NCBI RefSeq assembly: GCF_000374825.1
Contig: NZ_KB895376.1
Location: 1 to 64,000, forward strand
Direction: 5' to 3'
From: Paenibacillus sanguinis 2301083 = DSM 16941
Lineage (GTDB): Bacteria > Bacillota > Bacilli > Paenibacillales > Paenibacillaceae
DNA length: 64,000 nucleotides
Shown: in pieces, positions 16,405 through 24,989 of the stretch
Layout: each line of letters starts with the position of its first letter
Numbering within the stretch: position 1 is the first letter of the stretch
Translations under genes and position numbers: made by a program
Notes under the pieces: generated by a model
The model's input: the letters and a program-made list of their open reading frames with translations, nothing else
The model's database searches: none
What the model was told of the DNA's origin: nothing

Positions 16405-16533
16405 AAGAATCACCTTTCTTTAAAGCTTGACCTCATTTTACCGCATGATGCCAAAAAACATATTTTGCAAATTTGATAAAATTTAGCACACGATGTCGTA
16501 CTTTGCAAACAGATATTAACTTCGCAGTGGAAG

Positions 16534-16563
16534 TTGTCCCTCAGACCCAAACTTCATTATAAT
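16534..16563 (+). promoter_or_regulatory. Promoter of the free-Met-(R)-sulfoxide reductase gene
   Basis: TTGTCC (16534-16539), 18-bp spacer and TATAAT (16558-16563), about 60 bp before the start codon. Confidence 0.6.
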
Positions 16564-16621
16564 GAGGTGAGATGAGTCTCGCCTGGCTGTTGAGCAAAGG
16601 CGATCCAAGGAGGAAATATAC

Positions 16622-17116
16622 ATGTTTCAGGCAGACGCCGCCAATTCAGGCTCCCGTGTAGAGCAACAACAGGCAGCTTTGACGCAGCTAGAGGCGTTAA
16701 TCGCCGGTGAGAGCAGCATGATAGCCAACCTCGCCAATGCTGCTGCATTACTTAACTTCTATTTAACAGATATTAATTGGGTTGGCTTCTATTTGTACGA
16801 TGGCAAGGAGCTTGTTCTCGGTCCCTTCCAGGGCCTGCCCGCATGCATCCGTATCCCTCTGGGCAAGGGAGTTTGCGGAACAAGCGCGGAGCGCCGTGAA
16901 ACACTGCGCATCGAAGATGTTCATACCTTCCCAGGACACATTGCCTGCGACGCAGCCTCCAACAGCGAAATTGTCATACCACTGGTTAAGGAAAATCAGT
17001 TATTAGGTGTTCTGGATATTGACAGCCCGCTTAAAGGACGGTTTGACGCTGAAGATCAAGCCTTCCTGGAGCAGTTTGTTTCTATATTAACTGGGCAACT
17101 CCACGTATCCAATTAG
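16622..17116 (+). CDS. Free methionine-(R)-sulfoxide reductase (GAF domain, fRMsr)
   Basis: A single GAF domain of 164 residues. The family fingerprint is present: NWVGFYLYDGKELVLGPFQG, then Cys75 (LPACIRI), Cys85 in GKGVCGTSA, and Cys109 in HIACDAASNSEIV, followed by LLGVLDIDS. In fRMsr the Cys corresponding to Cys109 attacks the sulfoxide and the others resolve it with thioredoxin. Role: repair of free oxidised methionine. RBS AAGGAGG 8 nt before ATG. Length and cysteines fit the enzyme rather than a regulatory GAF protein. Confidence 0.93.
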   Translation: MFQADAANSGSRVEQQQAALTQLEALIAGESSMIANLANAAALLNFYLTDINWVGFYLYDGKELVLGPFQGLPACIRIPLGKGVCGTSAERRETLRIEDVHTFPGHIACDAASNSEIVIPLVKENQLLGVLDIDSPLKGRFDAEDQAFLEQFVSILTGQLHVSN

Positions 17117-17163
17117 CGAATAGCTAGCAAAGTTACCTGTTTAGCCTGGCAGCGGCCTATCTT

Positions 17164-17325
17164 CTATGCCGTTGCCTTTTCTATGTTAGAAAGCTGCTTG
17201 ATGCGTGCATACTTCGATTTATGGACCCTACAGGCTTCTCCCTCTTCATTTTCCTGCTTTAATCGGGCCAATAAGGCTACAACCTCCCAATAATGATCAT
17301 AAATCTTACATAAACCTGGCTTAAC
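17164..17325 (-). pseudogene. Possible 3' remnant of a lost gene
   Basis: On the minus strand a frame without internal stops reads KPGLCKIYDHYWEVVALLA, then a basic tail ending IKQLSNIEKATA and a TAG. The amino-acid composition looks protein-like (helical, charged), but no start codon or RBS exists: the 5' side runs straight into a dispersed-repeat unit (AATTAGCAGGAAATTCC, about 17325-17345). I do not recognise the family. The rest of the 373-bp gap before ltaS shows only a possible ltaS promoter. Confidence 0.35.
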
Positions 17326-17348
17326 GTGGAATTTCCTGCTAATTGAGT
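17325..17348. repeat. Single unit of the TTAGC..GAAATTCC dispersed family
   Basis: GGAATTTCCTGCTAATTG is the core motif in reverse; it directly abuts the coding remnant. Confidence 0.5.
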
Positions 17349-17490
17349 GAATTGAATTATTTTCTTCTTGTGTTCATTTCATGTATTATATTAGGAGCAT
17401 TAAAATTGTAAATCCAATGTAAACGCGCAAGGTGCTTCAAGCTGCCTGCACGTAATAGAGAACCATTTTGCGGAAAGGAAGGAACACGCC

Positions 17491-19365
17491 GTGCTACAAC
17501 TAAACCGCATTCGGCTTGCAAACATCAAGCCGTTTGTTTTTTTCTCCGCTATTATGACTTTGAAAATTTATCTCGTTTGGATTGCCATCTTTGACGGGGC
17601 TCCTCCCTGGGGACCACTGCTCAAGGAAATTCCGTTTGTCTGGGTTCTGTTCTGCCTGATTGAATGGTTCGCCTCCAAGCGGAAGATTGGGCTCTATCTG
17701 ACTGTAAATCTGATTGTTACCGCCGTATTCTTTGCGGCCATCATGTATCATAAATACTATGGGGTAATGGTAACCTACCATGCTCTGGAACAGGTCAACC
17801 AGGTTACGGCTGTGAAGAATAGCGTATTTTCGTTGCTGGCCCCTTACTATCTGCTCATTTTTCTGGATATCGTAATTATCAGCTTCTGGCTGTTCCGCAA
17901 GAAGGGCGCGGAGAAGCTCAAAATGTTGTTCAACTTGAAAAAAGGCAGCACCGGCGTTGTTGCCGTCATCTTTGGCATCTCGTTACTGGTCTGCATCTTT
18001 AACATCTGGCCGAACCGAGCTAGCATGAACGAGATCAAGAAGGCCGAGCAAATGGGGATTCTAAACTATGAAACCTACACGATCTTCTCGGGCAGCAAGA
18101 AGAAAGATTTAATTGATTCCAAGGAGATTACTCAAGCAAAAGTTAATCAATTGAAGGGAATCACCATTCCCGAAGATCCGAATTATTTTGGCGTTGCCAA
18201 GGGCAAAAACCTGATTATTATTCAATTGGAGTCGTTTCAGAACTTCCTAGTTGATTTAAAAGTGGATGGTCAGGAAATTACTCCTAATTTGAATCGTCTG
18301 GCGAAGGAGAATATCTACTTCAAGCATTTCTATCAAATGGTCGGGCAAGGAAATACATCTGACGCGGAGTTTGTGGTTAACACATCATTCTATATTCCGT
18401 ACAATGAAGCCGCTACGCAGAACTATCCAAACAAGGACTTGCCGAGCCTGCCGAAATTGCTGAGTGAGCAAGGCTATAGTACCGCGACCTTCCATACCAA
18501 TGTGGCTGATTTTTGGAACCGTGCCGAGCTCTACGATGCGATTGGCTTCGACAAGTATTATGATCAGCCATTTTTCGGAACCGAAGATACTGTTTTTTTC
18601 GGGCCATCAGATGAGGTGCTGTACAAGAAAACGGCTGATGTATTAAACAACATGCAGCAGAGCGGCCAGCCGTTCTACTCTCATGTTATTTCCATGACCG
18701 CGCATCATCCGTACACGATACCGCCAGAGAAGGACCGCATTGTGCTGTCAGAGCAGTATCAGGACAATATGGTTGGCGACTACCTGCGGGCTCAAAGCTA
18801 TGCAGATTATGCGCTGGGGAAATTTGTAGAAGATTTGCAGCAGAAGGGCATTTGGGACAACAGTGTTATTGTCATCTATGGCGATCATCTTGGCCTGCCG
18901 ATGTACTCGCTGGATAAGCAAGGCCTGGCACTGATGCAGGACATTTACGGACGCGAGTATACGTATAAGGATATGATCCACATCCCGCTTATTATAAGCG
19001 TTCCCGGAGTGGCCCCATCGGTTAAGGACAATGTAGGCGGTCAGGTGGATATTTTGCCGACAGTCGCTAACTTGCTGGGTATTCATCTGGACCAGCATTT
19101 ACACTTTGGAGAAGACCTGTTCAATCAAACCGAGTTTAACCTGCTCCCGCAGCGTTATTATCTGCCTTCCGGTTCTTTCCTGAATAATCAGGCCTTGTTC
19201 ATACCGGGGATTGGGTACAGCGATGGAACAGAGCATCCGCTAGAAACAACTGCGGCTCACCAATCACTGACGACCGAAGATGAATTCAATCGCGCTCTTG
19301 AATTGCTCCGGCTGTCAGATAGCTATGTACAGCAATTGCCCGATCGGGTTAAGCCCGAGGAGTAA
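17491..19365 (+). CDS. ltaS: Lipoteichoic acid synthase (LtaS-type sulfatase-fold membrane enzyme)
   Basis: Polymerises glycerol phosphate from phosphatidylglycerol onto a glycolipid anchor on the outer face of the membrane. Five membrane helices in residues ~12-175, then an extracellular sulfatase-fold domain: metal ligand Glu247 in IIIQLESFQNF, catalytic Thr289 in GQGNTSDAEF, then FHTNVADFWNR, YSHVISMTAHHPY and VIVIYGDHLG with further metal ligands. At 624 residues it matches B. subtilis LtaS paralogues (LtaS, YfnI, YqgS, YvgJ); which one is unclear. Start codon GTG with RBS AAGGAAGG. Monocistronic, ending at a bidirectional hairpin. Confidence 0.93.
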   Translation: MLQLNRIRLANIKPFVFFSAIMTLKIYLVWIAIFDGAPPWGPLLKEIPFVWVLFCLIEWFASKRKIGLYLTVNLIVTAVFFAAIMYHKYYGVMVTYHALEQVNQVTAVKNSVFSLLAPYYLLIFLDIVIISFWLFRKKGAEKLKMLFNLKKGSTGVVAVIFGISLLVCIFNIWPNRASMNEIKKAEQMGILNYETYTIFSGSKKKDLIDSKEITQAKVNQLKGITIPEDPNYFGVAKGKNLIIIQLESFQNFLVDLKVDGQEITPNLNRLAKENIYFKHFYQMVGQGNTSDAEFVVNTSFYIPYNEAATQNYPNKDLPSLPKLLSEQGYSTATFHTNVADFWNRAELYDAIGFDKYYDQPFFGTEDTVFFGPSDEVLYKKTADVLNNMQQSGQPFYSHVISMTAHHPYTIPPEKDRIVLSEQYQDNMVGDYLRAQSYADYALGKFVEDLQQKGIWDNSVIVIYGDHLGLPMYSLDKQGLALMQDIYGREYTYKDMIHIPLIISVPGVAPSVKDNVGGQVDILPTVANLLGIHLDQHLHFGEDLFNQTEFNLLPQRYYLPSGSFLNNQALFIPGIGYSDGTEHPLETTAAHQSLTTEDEFNRALELLRLSDSYVQQLPDRVKPEE

Positions 19366-19384
19366 CTGAACCCTATAAAAGAAA

Positions 19385-19420
19385 CCTCCAACCACGTCAG
19401 GTGTGATTGGAGGTGTATCC
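19385..19420. terminator. Bidirectional terminator between ltaS and the PepSY gene
   Basis: CCTCCAACCAC pairs with GTGTGATTGGAGG (19385-19413). On the minus strand it is followed by TTTCTTTTAT. Confidence 0.75.
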
Positions 19421-20089
19421 TTAATCTCGATCGTCGTCATCATCGTCGTCGTCATAGCGATCGTCATCGTAACGGTCATCATCATGATCGTCGTAGTCGT
19501 CATCATCGTAGTCATCATCATCGTCATGATCAATATCCAGCACCTTGCCGGTAGCCGCGGATAGTTCAACCTCGGCATAACCATACGCCGTTTTCAGCGT
19601 CACCTGATATTCCTTATGTCCATCATCCCAATCGGTCTCTACGCGAAGGACTTCGCCCTTCACTGCCTGCTGTGCCAATTTGGCTGCCTGCTGCTTCGTA
19701 ATTGCTTTGTTTGCCTTGTTAGCTGCTGGTGCGGCTGGCTTGGAAGCTGCGCCTTTGCCATTTCCAACCGCCGGAGCAGCCGTTGGACGACGATCATCGT
19801 CATCATCATCTTCTTGAACCTTCAGCACCTTACCGGTCACAGCCTCAACATGCACGTCCACTTCACGCCGGCTATCCTTCCGATCGATTTCCACATCATA
19901 ATAGACCACACTGCGCTTGCGCTCCAGGTCAATGTCCGTCACCTTGCCCGGCGCTTCCGCAAGTGCAATCTGCTTCGCCTTCGCCTTGCCGATGTAGGCG
20001 GTCGCCGCCTCCGCGCCCACTACTGCGCTCGTGCCTGCCAACGCAACCACCAGTCCAACTCCAAGCATCCATGATTTCTTGTTTCTCAT
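19421..20089 (-). CDS. Secreted protein with two PepSY domains and an Asp-rich tail
   Basis: Signal peptide at residues 1-~29 (MRNKKSWMLGVGLVVALAG...AEAA). Two PepSY repeats follow: ~33-93 (AKQIALAEAPGKVTDIDLER...VTGKVLKVQED) and ~129-188 (ITKQQAAKLAQQAVKGEVL...ATGKVLDID), separated by an Ala/Pro/Lys linker. The last ~35 residues are almost only Asp with Tyr, Arg and His, encoded by a GTCATC-rich tandem repeat that could change length by slippage. Such a tail should bind cations at the cell surface. PepSY domains are often inhibitory or sensory partners of extracellular enzymes. A second PepSY gene and a two-component system lie 0.6-3.6 kb upstream on the same strand. Confidence 0.88.
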   Translation of the reverse strand: MRNKKSWMLGVGLVVALAGTSAVVGAEAATAYIGKAKAKQIALAEAPGKVTDIDLERKRSVVYYDVEIDRKDSRREVDVHVEAVTGKVLKVQEDDDDDDRRPTAAPAVGNGKGAASKPAAPAANKANKAITKQQAAKLAQQAVKGEVLRVETDWDDGHKEYQVTLKTAYGYAEVELSAATGKVLDIDHDDDDDYDDDDYDDHDDDRYDDDRYDDDDDDDDRD

Positions 20090-20227
20090 GCGTATCCATC
20101 TCCTTCATTTCTTCTTGTTCATTCTCTTCCTGAACCGGATATCCTCGGTACGCTTCCTACTTTACCCGGCTAATCTAAGAGAACCATTACAAGAAGATTA
20201 GAATTTGATGATAAAAAAAGAATCAAA

Positions 20228-20660
20228 CAAAAATCAGAGGTTGACATGATCCATTCGGGAGCAAATCAAAAACGAATATACCTCTAACGGGAAATCCTCA
20301 TGCTAATTCGCCTGTATTTCACCAAATATGACATATAACAGGAAATCATCATGTTAATTTCGGGCTTTTCCCAAAAAATCGACCATTTCATAATGATTAG
20401 CAGGAGGAAATCCATATAAATCCCCGATTTCTGGCGGATTTGAGCCATTTAACAGGAGTTTTTCAGACTGTTGAGAAAGGGCGTAACGTACCATTTCTAT
20501 GGAGAAGAACCCTTATAGGCTAAGGGCTCTTCTATGCGAGATGTACGGAAAACCAACTTTCTCAACAAGCTGAGTTTTTCCCTATTAATAAGAAGAGGAA
20601 TCCCCGAATAGAACCTGGGAACCAGCGGGCATTCAGCGAATTCTTGGGATACGTGCAATG
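20228..20660. repeat. ~433-bp dispersed repeat, copy B (inverted partner of 11822-12256)
   Basis: Reads as the reverse complement of copy A over both flanks: AAATCAGAGGTTGACATGATCC on the left matches the right end of copy A, and CGTATCCCAAGAATTCG (reversed) matches its left end. The central 97-bp module (20470-20566) is instead in the same orientation as in copy A. It fills most of the 640-bp gap between the two PepSY genes. Confidence 0.85.
20470..20566. repeat. 97-bp hairpin module, second copy, flipped relative to its flanks
   Basis: Bounded by GTTGAGAAAG and CTTTCTCAAC, and nearly identical on the + strand to 11915-12011. Because the surrounding 90- and 240-bp flanks are inverted between the two loci, this module has been turned around once in one of them. 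Confidence 0.8.
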
Positions 20661-20729
20661 CGTCTCATAAGTCTTGCTAACGATCAACCGCTAATTTTTA
20701 GTTTGAGCCAAATAACTTATTCACATTTT

Positions 20730-21488
20730 TTATTCGGAATCATCGTCATGGTCGTCGTCGTTATCCTCATCATGATCATCATCCCAGGTGACAGAAATGA
20801 CCTTTCCGGAAGCAGCATTCAACTGCACCTCAGCCTCACGGCCATCCGCAGTCTCAATCTCGATCAGATAATAACGCAGTCCCTCGTCCTCTTCTCTGTC
20901 GATATCCTTGACCCGTCCCGGCACCGACTTCAATGCCAGTCCTGCGGCCTCCTTCTCCGAAATCACCCCGTTTTGATCCAGCGCGGGTGTCCCTTCCCCC
21001 CCTGAGCCTTCCCCTCCACCTTTCCCGCCAGGGGGCTTAGGGTTCGGCTGCGTGGGCAGCGCCGTTCCAGGGGGTTCCTTGCCAGGTTGCCCGCCGGGAG
21101 CAGACGGATCGGAAGGAACGGAGGGAGGGCCTGACAGATCATCCTTGCCAGGAACATTGCCCTCCAAATCATTGCCGCCAGTCGGCGGCTGCTGGGCATA
21201 TTCCTCCAGCCGCCGAATTTCCGCAATATCCCCGCTGGCTCTTCGTACCATCAGTTCATACAAGCCGCGCTCCGTTTTCAGAAACACCACGAAATGATCG
21301 CCTTGCGAACGACTATCCACGATGCTTCCTCTGTAGCTATTCAGCACCCTTTGCTCGGCTTCGGCAAGCGTGAGCCCGGGATCGCGATCTGTGCTATACA
21401 CCATCCCTGCCACCACGGCGATGAACAGCAGCCCGCCGGCCAGAGCGAGAGCCGCCAGTCGGCTTCGCTTCCCCGTGAATATATGCAT
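20730..21488 (-). CDS. Membrane-anchored PepSY-domain protein with acidic tail
   Basis: One N-terminal membrane segment (residues ~10-30, LAALALAGGLLFIAVVAGMVY), then an outside part: a PepSY-like region (TLAEAEQRVLNSYRGSIVDSRS...VRRASGDIAEIRRLEEY), a Pro/Gly-rich low-complexity linker of ~80 residues, a second PepSY (ISEKEAAGLALKSVPGRVKDIDREE...NAASGKVISV) and a short Asp/Glu/His tail. The gene lies 29 bp after the histidine kinase gene and so is the third member of the RR-HK-PepSY operon. It may report on an envelope signal to the kinase or be the main output; inferred from context only. Confidence 0.85.
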   Translation of the reverse strand: MHIFTGKRSRLAALALAGGLLFIAVVAGMVYSTDRDPGLTLAEAEQRVLNSYRGSIVDSRSQGDHFVVFLKTERGLYELMVRRASGDIAEIRRLEEYAQQPPTGGNDLEGNVPGKDDLSGPPSVPSDPSAPGGQPGKEPPGTALPTQPNPKPPGGKGGGEGSGGEGTPALDQNGVISEKEAAGLALKSVPGRVKDIDREEDEGLRYYLIEIETADGREAEVQLNAASGKVISVTWDDDHDEDNDDDHDDDSE

Positions 21489-21517
21489 GCCCTCTCCTCC
21501 TGTCTGTCACAGGGTAA

Positions 21518-22984
21518 TCATAAACCCTGCTGCTCATCCTCTCCAGCGTTCGCCAGCCAGATCATCGCCTTCGTGCCCGCTCCAAGTGTACTTTCCAATT
21601 CAAGCCGCGCGCCCATCGCTTCACATAGCTCCTTGCCCAGCGACAGACCAAGCCCCGTGCCTCCGGGGCCCTCTTGCTCCCTGCTTCGCGCTTTATCTAC
21701 CCGGTAGAACCGTTCAAACACATGGGGAAGATCCTCCGGCGGAATCCCCTCCCCCTGATCCTTGACCGCAAGGAATGGACGGCTTTGCCGGCTTCCGACC
21801 CATAGCTCAATATTCCCTTGGCTATACTTGCGTGCGTTATCCAGCAGGATAAACAGCACCTGCTTCAGCATATCCGGGTCTGCCGAGGCCACAAGGTCCT
21901 GTGTAATCGGCGCATTGTCAGCGGCAGTATCATCAGCGGCAGCGTCATCTGCCGGAACCAATGCAGCAGCAGGTGCAGGATCCAGGCTGGTTAACACCGC
22001 TACTTCGCGGCGATGCACCTGGGAGAACATAGCGGCAATTCCCTTGGTGAATTCAACCAGATGAACCGGCTGCATATCCGCCTGCCATTCCCGCCGGGAG
22101 GTCGCCAGCAGCAGCAACTGCTCCGTCATGGTCTTCATCCGCACGGCCTCCGAATGGATCGCCTCCACAGACTCCTCCAGCAGGTCGGGTCGCTCGGCTC
22201 CCCGCCGCTTCAGCAGACTGGCATAGCTCTCAATGATCGTCAGCGGCGTCTTCAATTCATGCGAAGCATTAGACACGAACTGCTCCTGGCGGACAAAGCT
22301 CTCCTCCAGCAGCCCGATCATCTCGTTGAACGTATCGCCCATCTCCGCCAGCTCATCCCGGGATTTGCCCGTCTGCTTCAACCTGGCAAACTCACCGCTG
22401 CGAATAATGCTGCGCATCGTGCTTGTCATGCTGGCAATCGGCCGCATCACCAGCCGACCCAGAATCCCGCTGGAGATAACCACAGGCACAAGCACGGCCG
22501 CGGATACACTAATAAGCACCAGGCGCAGAATACGTAAAAGCTCCGTCAGCTCGGCCAGGCTGGACATCATCTGGACATTGGCCACCGCCCCGCTCGGGCC
22601 AATCACCGGAAGCGAAACGAAGCCGTACCGCTCCCCGTTGACTGCCACTTGCTCCAGCCTGCGCTCAATATAGAAGGCCTGCTCCTGGCGTCCCAGCTCC
22701 AGTTGATTGGCGGAAGCGACCAAAGCGCTGCCTTCTCCGGACGCCTCCACCCACCGAAGCGTTCCGTTCAGCGGCACATAAGCCCGCAGCAGCCCATTGA
22801 GCGCCACCTGACCTTCCGCCATGCGCAGCGCCTCGGCGGCCTGCTCGGTTTCGGCCAATAGCTGGCTCAGCTCCCGGTCCATCATCAGCCTGTGAAATAG
22901 CGTGTATACCGTCACATTGGCCGTCAGCAGGAGGATGGCAAACAACACCGATGAATATAAATGGATCTTACTCCCCAGCTTCAT
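21518..22984 (-). CDS. Sensor histidine kinase (HAMP, HisKA, HATPase)
   Basis: Two membrane helices (about 8-30 and 153-176) enclose a ~120-residue outside sensor region; then HAMP (~177-230), phosphoacceptor His242 in SNASHELKTPLTIIESYAS, N box Asn383 (LLDNARKYSQ), G1 DQGEGIP, F box VFERFYRVDKARSR and G2 GGTGLGLSLG. Between the dimerisation and ATP domains lies an unusual Ala/Asp-rich insertion (~338-366, PAPAAALVPADDAAADDTA...). It overlaps the response regulator gene by 4 bp (ATGA), so the two are translationally coupled. Order RR-HK-PepSY suggests an envelope-stress type system. Confidence 0.93.
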   Translation of the reverse strand: MKLGSKIHLYSSVLFAILLLTANVTVYTLFHRLMMDRELSQLLAETEQAAEALRMAEGQVALNGLLRAYVPLNGTLRWVEASGEGSALVASANQLELGRQEQAFYIERRLEQVAVNGERYGFVSLPVIGPSGAVANVQMMSSLAELTELLRILRLVLISVSAAVLVPVVISSGILGRLVMRPIASMTSTMRSIIRSGEFARLKQTGKSRDELAEMGDTFNEMIGLLEESFVRQEQFVSNASHELKTPLTIIESYASLLKRRGAERPDLLEESVEAIHSEAVRMKTMTEQLLLLATSRREWQADMQPVHLVEFTKGIAAMFSQVHRREVAVLTSLDPAPAAALVPADDAAADDTAADNAPITQDLVASADPDMLKQVLFILLDNARKYSQGNIELWVGSRQSRPFLAVKDQGEGIPPEDLPHVFERFYRVDKARSREQEGPGGTGLGLSLGKELCEAMGARLELESTLGAGTKAMIWLANAGEDEQQGL

Positions 22985-23694
22985 GTTGCATCCCGGAGCA
23001 CGTAGCCCACGCCCCTGACGGTATGAATCAATTCCGGGGAAAAGCCTTCATCCACCTTTTTGCGGACATAGCGAATATATACATCCACCACATTGGTGTT
23101 TCCGGTATATTCAAATCCCCACACCTGGTTAAGCAATTGCTCCCTGCTCAGAACCAGCCGCTTGTGACGCAGAAGCATCGCCAGCAGATCGAACTCCCGC
23201 TGGGTTAGCACAATCTCGCGGCCTCCCCGCTCCACCTGCCGGGCCGCCTCATTAAGACGCAAATCGGCGGCGCAAAGCCACTCATCAGGATCAGGCTGCC
23301 CCTCCGCCTGAGCGCCGTTAGTTGCCGGGGTTTTGCGAAGCAGGACGCGGATGCGGGCCAGCAGCTCTTCCATGTCGAAGGGCTTGGTGACATAATCATT
23401 GGCTCCCAGATCAAGTCCGGTCACTTTGTCTGCAACCGAGCCTTTGGCCGTCAGCATGATAATCGGCGTATCGGTATCGACCGCTCTGATGCGCTGTAAT
23501 AAGTCAATACCGCTAATGCCGGGCAGCATGACGTCCAGCAGCACCAGCGCGATGCCGCCCGCCTTGTACGCGGCCCAGCCCTCCACGCCATCGGGGGCCA
23601 GGCTGACTCCATAGCCTTCACTCTCCAATTCAATTTGCAGAAGTCGGGCAATCTTGCGCTCATCCTCCACAACCAGTATCGTGGTCTCACTCAC
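22981..23694 (-). CDS. OmpR/PhoB-family response regulator
   Basis: Receiver domain residues 1-~120 with acidic pocket Glu10/Asp11, phosphoacceptor Asp54 (LVLLDVMLPG), Thr (MLTAKG) and Lys (DYVTKPF). DNA-binding winged helix ~140-237 (LTQREFDLLAMLLRHKRLVLSREQLLNQVWG, NVVDVYIRYVRKKVD, IHTVRGVGYVLRDAT). Partner of the kinase it overlaps. Likely targets are its own operon and the neighbouring secreted PepSY gene; no binding site was identified. Confidence 0.95.
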   Translation of the reverse strand: MSETTILVVEDERKIARLLQIELESEGYGVSLAPDGVEGWAAYKAGGIALVLLDVMLPGISGIDLLQRIRAVDTDTPIIMLTAKGSVADKVTGLDLGANDYVTKPFDMEELLARIRVLLRKTPATNGAQAEGQPDPDEWLCAADLRLNEAARQVERGGREIVLTQREFDLLAMLLRHKRLVLSREQLLNQVWGFEYTGNTNVVDVYIRYVRKKVDEGFSPELIHTVRGVGYVLRDAT

Positions 23695-23730
23695 CCTGTT
23701 CCCACCTCCTGCTACTTGTTCACCACGCTT

Positions 23731-24789
23731 CTAGTGTCTTCTTTCTTTCCGTCCAAAAGTACGCAGCAGCGTGTCCGCTATTTCTTCGATAAAGTCCTTC
23801 ATTTCTAATTGATTGAGCCATGCTTCCGGGATGACTGCCATCCCGTCCCGCGCTCCCAGCAAATTGCCGCAGATGGCCCCGGTTGAATCGCTATCTCCGT
23901 TATGGTTGACAGACACGACTAAGGCCTGCGTAAATCCCTCTTCCCGTAAAGCGGAATATAGAGCAATAGCTAAGGCTTCCTCGGCAATCCAGCCTTCGCC
24001 CAGACGGGTGATGGCTTCTTCAGCAGCCAAGCTGCTATCCGCCAGCTCCATCGCCTGCTCCATAGCCGTCAACGTTTCTTCGCTATGCGGCCATTTGGTC
24101 AGCTCCTGCATGGCAGAGCTTGCACTTCCCTCCATGGTGTTACCGTTCGACAATTCGGCAATCATCAAGGCCAAGGCTCCCGCCGCCAAATAGCCGGTAG
24201 GATGCCCATGCGTCAATGCCGCTACTTCACATCCTGTACGAAACGCATATTCCGGATCATTATACAAAAATAACCCTACCGGAGCCACCCGCATCACTCC
24301 GCCACAGCCCTTGCTGTCGTTAAGCGGTTCTTCCATCGTCCCTACCTTGCCGCTTTCCAGAGCCGAAAGGCAGGTGAGCCCCGGCGCCCGGCGAGCGAAC
24401 AGTTCTTCCACATCCAAAATCCAGCGTCTTGCCGCATTACCCAATCCCCTCTCAGGACGCAGCCATTGCTCATGATCCAGGTGCCCTGTCTGTGTATACA
24501 GCCATCTTAAATAGGCCGGATATACCCCGCTGCCGACAAAGGAACCAATTCCCCGTTCACTGCACCGTTCATACCCCCGCACGATCCCGTCCGCCGTAAA
24601 CAACATCATCTGCGTATCGTCGGACACCAGTGCTTTCCTGGTATATTTGTCCAAGGTTAAATTTGTAATTCCCTCCGGGCCATATTGCGCCTTAATTTGC
24701 TCCAGGCTCATAAATTCTACAGGATAACCCAGAGCATCCCCGATAGCCCCGCCCAACAAGCAAGCCCTGAACCGTTCATCGTTCTTCAC
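23731..24789 (-). CDS. ADP-ribosylglycohydrolase family protein
   Basis: 352 residues with the DraG/ARH metal-binding motifs: GGAIGDALGYPVEF (~13-26), SDDTQMMLFTADG (~56-68) and the C-terminal NHNGDSDSTGAICGNLLGA (~296-314), which together bind two Mg2+/Mn2+. These enzymes remove ADP-ribose from proteins or cleave ADP-ribosylated small molecules. No ADP-ribosyltransferase or toxin gene is adjacent, so the substrate is unknown. It sits 36 bp upstream of the two-component operon on the same strand. Confidence 0.93.
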   Translation of the reverse strand: MKNDERFRACLLGGAIGDALGYPVEFMSLEQIKAQYGPEGITNLTLDKYTRKALVSDDTQMMLFTADGIVRGYERCSERGIGSFVGSGVYPAYLRWLYTQTGHLDHEQWLRPERGLGNAARRWILDVEELFARRAPGLTCLSALESGKVGTMEEPLNDSKGCGGVMRVAPVGLFLYNDPEYAFRTGCEVAALTHGHPTGYLAAGALALMIAELSNGNTMEGSASSAMQELTKWPHSEETLTAMEQAMELADSSLAAEEAITRLGEGWIAEEALAIALYSALREEGFTQALVVSVNHNGDSDSTGAICGNLLGARDGMAVIPEAWLNQLEMKDFIEEIADTLLRTFGRKERRH

Positions 24790-24989
24790 TCTGCATCCCC
24801 TCCCCGCTTAAAGTAACACAATATATTGATCATGCAATTGTACTAATCTTCATTAAGAACGTCTTCATTAAGAACGCGGTCTTGCTCTGCGATGCGACGG
24901 ATTACTCTGCAAGGTAGCTACACGAATGGATCTCCGTTATACCCAGCTATATCAAGGTTTTTTTGGAAATTTAGGCTGCGAAAGTTGAG

